A DNA stretch of 6,374 nt, from contig OMUM01000045.1 in NCBI GenBank assembly GCA_900314225.1, positions 1-6,374 on the forward strand. The letters are read 5' to 3'. The stretch comes from an uncultured bacterium. GTDB lineage: Bacteria; Bacillota_I; Bacilli_A; RF39; UBA660. Position 1 is the first letter of the stretch. Every line of letters begins with the position of its first letter. A program made the position numbers and the translations under genes. Shown one piece after another: positions 5,881 to 6,374 of this stretch. The notes under the pieces are model-generated. The model was not told where the DNA came from, searched no databases, and was given only the letters and a program-made list of their open reading frames with translations.

Positions 5881-6030
5881 CTTTATTTTCTTACTTATTT
5901 ATTTTTTTACTTTTTAACTTTCTATATAATAATCTAACACTATAATTTTTATTTTAATCTCTTTTATTAATTAAATAGTTTTTTAATTTTCTATTTATTT
6001 CACTATAATAATTCATTTCAATGCTACTTT
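5881..6030. other. AT-rich stretch without a recognisable gene
   Basis: About 150 bases of nearly pure A and T between the comEC tail and the tnpB relic. I find no reading frame with a start and ribosome binding site, no G+C-containing terminator hairpin and no RNA gene. It may be the eroded body of the same insertion element, but no TnpB motif survives in it. Confidence 0.5.
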
Positions 6031-6090
6031 CTATGAACTACTTGTTTCTATTTGTAATTTATTTTTCTTTATTTTAAACATAATACTGCC

Positions 6091-6374
6091 TTACTTGTCT
6101 GTTCTATATATTTTTGAATTGTTTAATAAATTTAATACTTCTTTATTTGGATGGCCATAACGATTATTTTTACCAACACTTATTATTGAATATTTAGGAT
6201 TCATTTTCTTAATAAATTCTTTATCACTACTTGTATTAGAACCATGATGTCCTACTTTAAGTACATCTATATCTGGTAAATTATATTTATCTAATATATC
6301 TTTTTCAGTAGTAATACTTGCATCCCCCATAAACATAAATTTATAGCCATCAATCTTTGTATATATAACATTAC
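6091..6374 (-). CDS. comEC: ComEC C-terminal beta-lactamase-like domain, 5' partial, early stop
   Basis: The frame is open to the right edge (NVIYTKIDGYKFMFMGDAS...), so only the last part of the gene is present and the internal ATG at 6336 is not its start. The residues belong to the metallo-beta-lactamase-like domain at the end of ComEC/Rec2, the channel that passes single-stranded DNA through the membrane during transformation; this domain has been proposed to degrade the non-transported strand. Landmarks are FMGDAS, DVLKVGHHGSNTSS, NPKYSIISVGKNNRYGHPN and KIYRTDK. In relatives RTD is followed by one or two residues and GSI. Here TAA (6093-6091) stands at that point, and the same frame continues GSIMFKIKKNKLQIETSSS to a TAG at 6033-6031. 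The stop thus removes 19 conserved-looking residues, probably the last strand of the domain. This suggests a recent nonsense mutation, a base error in the assembly or a tolerated truncation. Confidence 0.9.
   Translation of the reverse strand, partial: NVIYTKIDGYKFMFMGDASITTEKDILDKYNLPDIDVLKVGHHGSNTSSDKEFIKKMNPKYSIISVGKNNRYGHPNKEVLNLLNNSKIYRTDK

Noticed and set aside
5785..5940. Plus-strand frame through the G+C-rich island (reads like PWSLLPKPPASAISIFHSPQAYIPIVTT)
   Set aside because: No start codon with a ribosome binding site; it is best explained as the antisense of the tnpB relic, a common source of false genes.
5660..5990. Similar stretches AAATAGTTTTT near 5660 and 5972, possible element-flanking direct repeat
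   Set aside because: The match is short, AT-only and diverges quickly; it does not sit at definable element ends.
5600..6009. CACTATAAT occurring three times (5600, 5938, 6001)
   Set aside because: The spacing is irregular, one copy is inside a reading frame, and 9-base matches are expected in DNA this AT-rich; not a CRISPR or operator array.

Overview
This is a very AT-rich window (roughly a quarter G+C by eye) in which every recognisable gene lies on the minus strand. It carries the forespore sigma factor SigG, a YlmC/YmxH-family sporulation protein and YunB, together with the end of the competence protein ComEC. That points to an endospore-forming, low-GC member of the Bacillota, probably an uncultured gut-type Bacilli or Clostridia lineage. 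TGA serves as a stop codon (yunB and the thioredoxin-like gene) and TGG encodes Trp, so this is not a Mycoplasma-type genetic code. I cannot name the organism.

Layout, read in the direction of transcription (right to left). (1) 6374-6091 is the 3' end of comEC, entering from the right edge and ending at an in-frame TAA that sits about 20 codons before the expected end of the protein. (2) 6030-5643 holds no intact gene. It contains a G+C-richer, structured 87-bp island that looks like the decayed 3' end of an IS605-type tnpB with its omega-RNA segment, then an AT-only palindrome, then a good extended -10 promoter. (3) 5642-1825 is a tightly packed cluster: two small uncharacterised proteins, a 722-aa U32/DUF3656 protein (RlhA-like RNA hydroxylation family), a membrane-anchored thioredoxin-fold protein and the wobble-base methyltransferase TrmL, closed by a clear intrinsic terminator. 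(4) 1797-85 is a sporulation operon: a candidate sigma-F/sigma-G-type promoter, sigG, ylmC/ymxH and yunB, followed by the start of another gene that leaves the left edge.

The second cluster is a plausible housekeeping unit for RNA modification (U32 hydroxylase-type enzyme plus TrmL), with small proteins of unknown role. The third would make SigG in the forespore and, if transcription continues, co-express two further sporulation proteins. The most unusual observations are: the tnpB/omega-RNA relic; the premature stop in the conserved ComEC tail; the likely ATT start of yunB inside the end of ylmC; the compact CATAAT/TGAATA promoter placed directly against the sigG ribosome binding site; and a thioredoxin-fold protein with a CX6C in place of CXXC. 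I do not see a convincing new defence or mobile system here.
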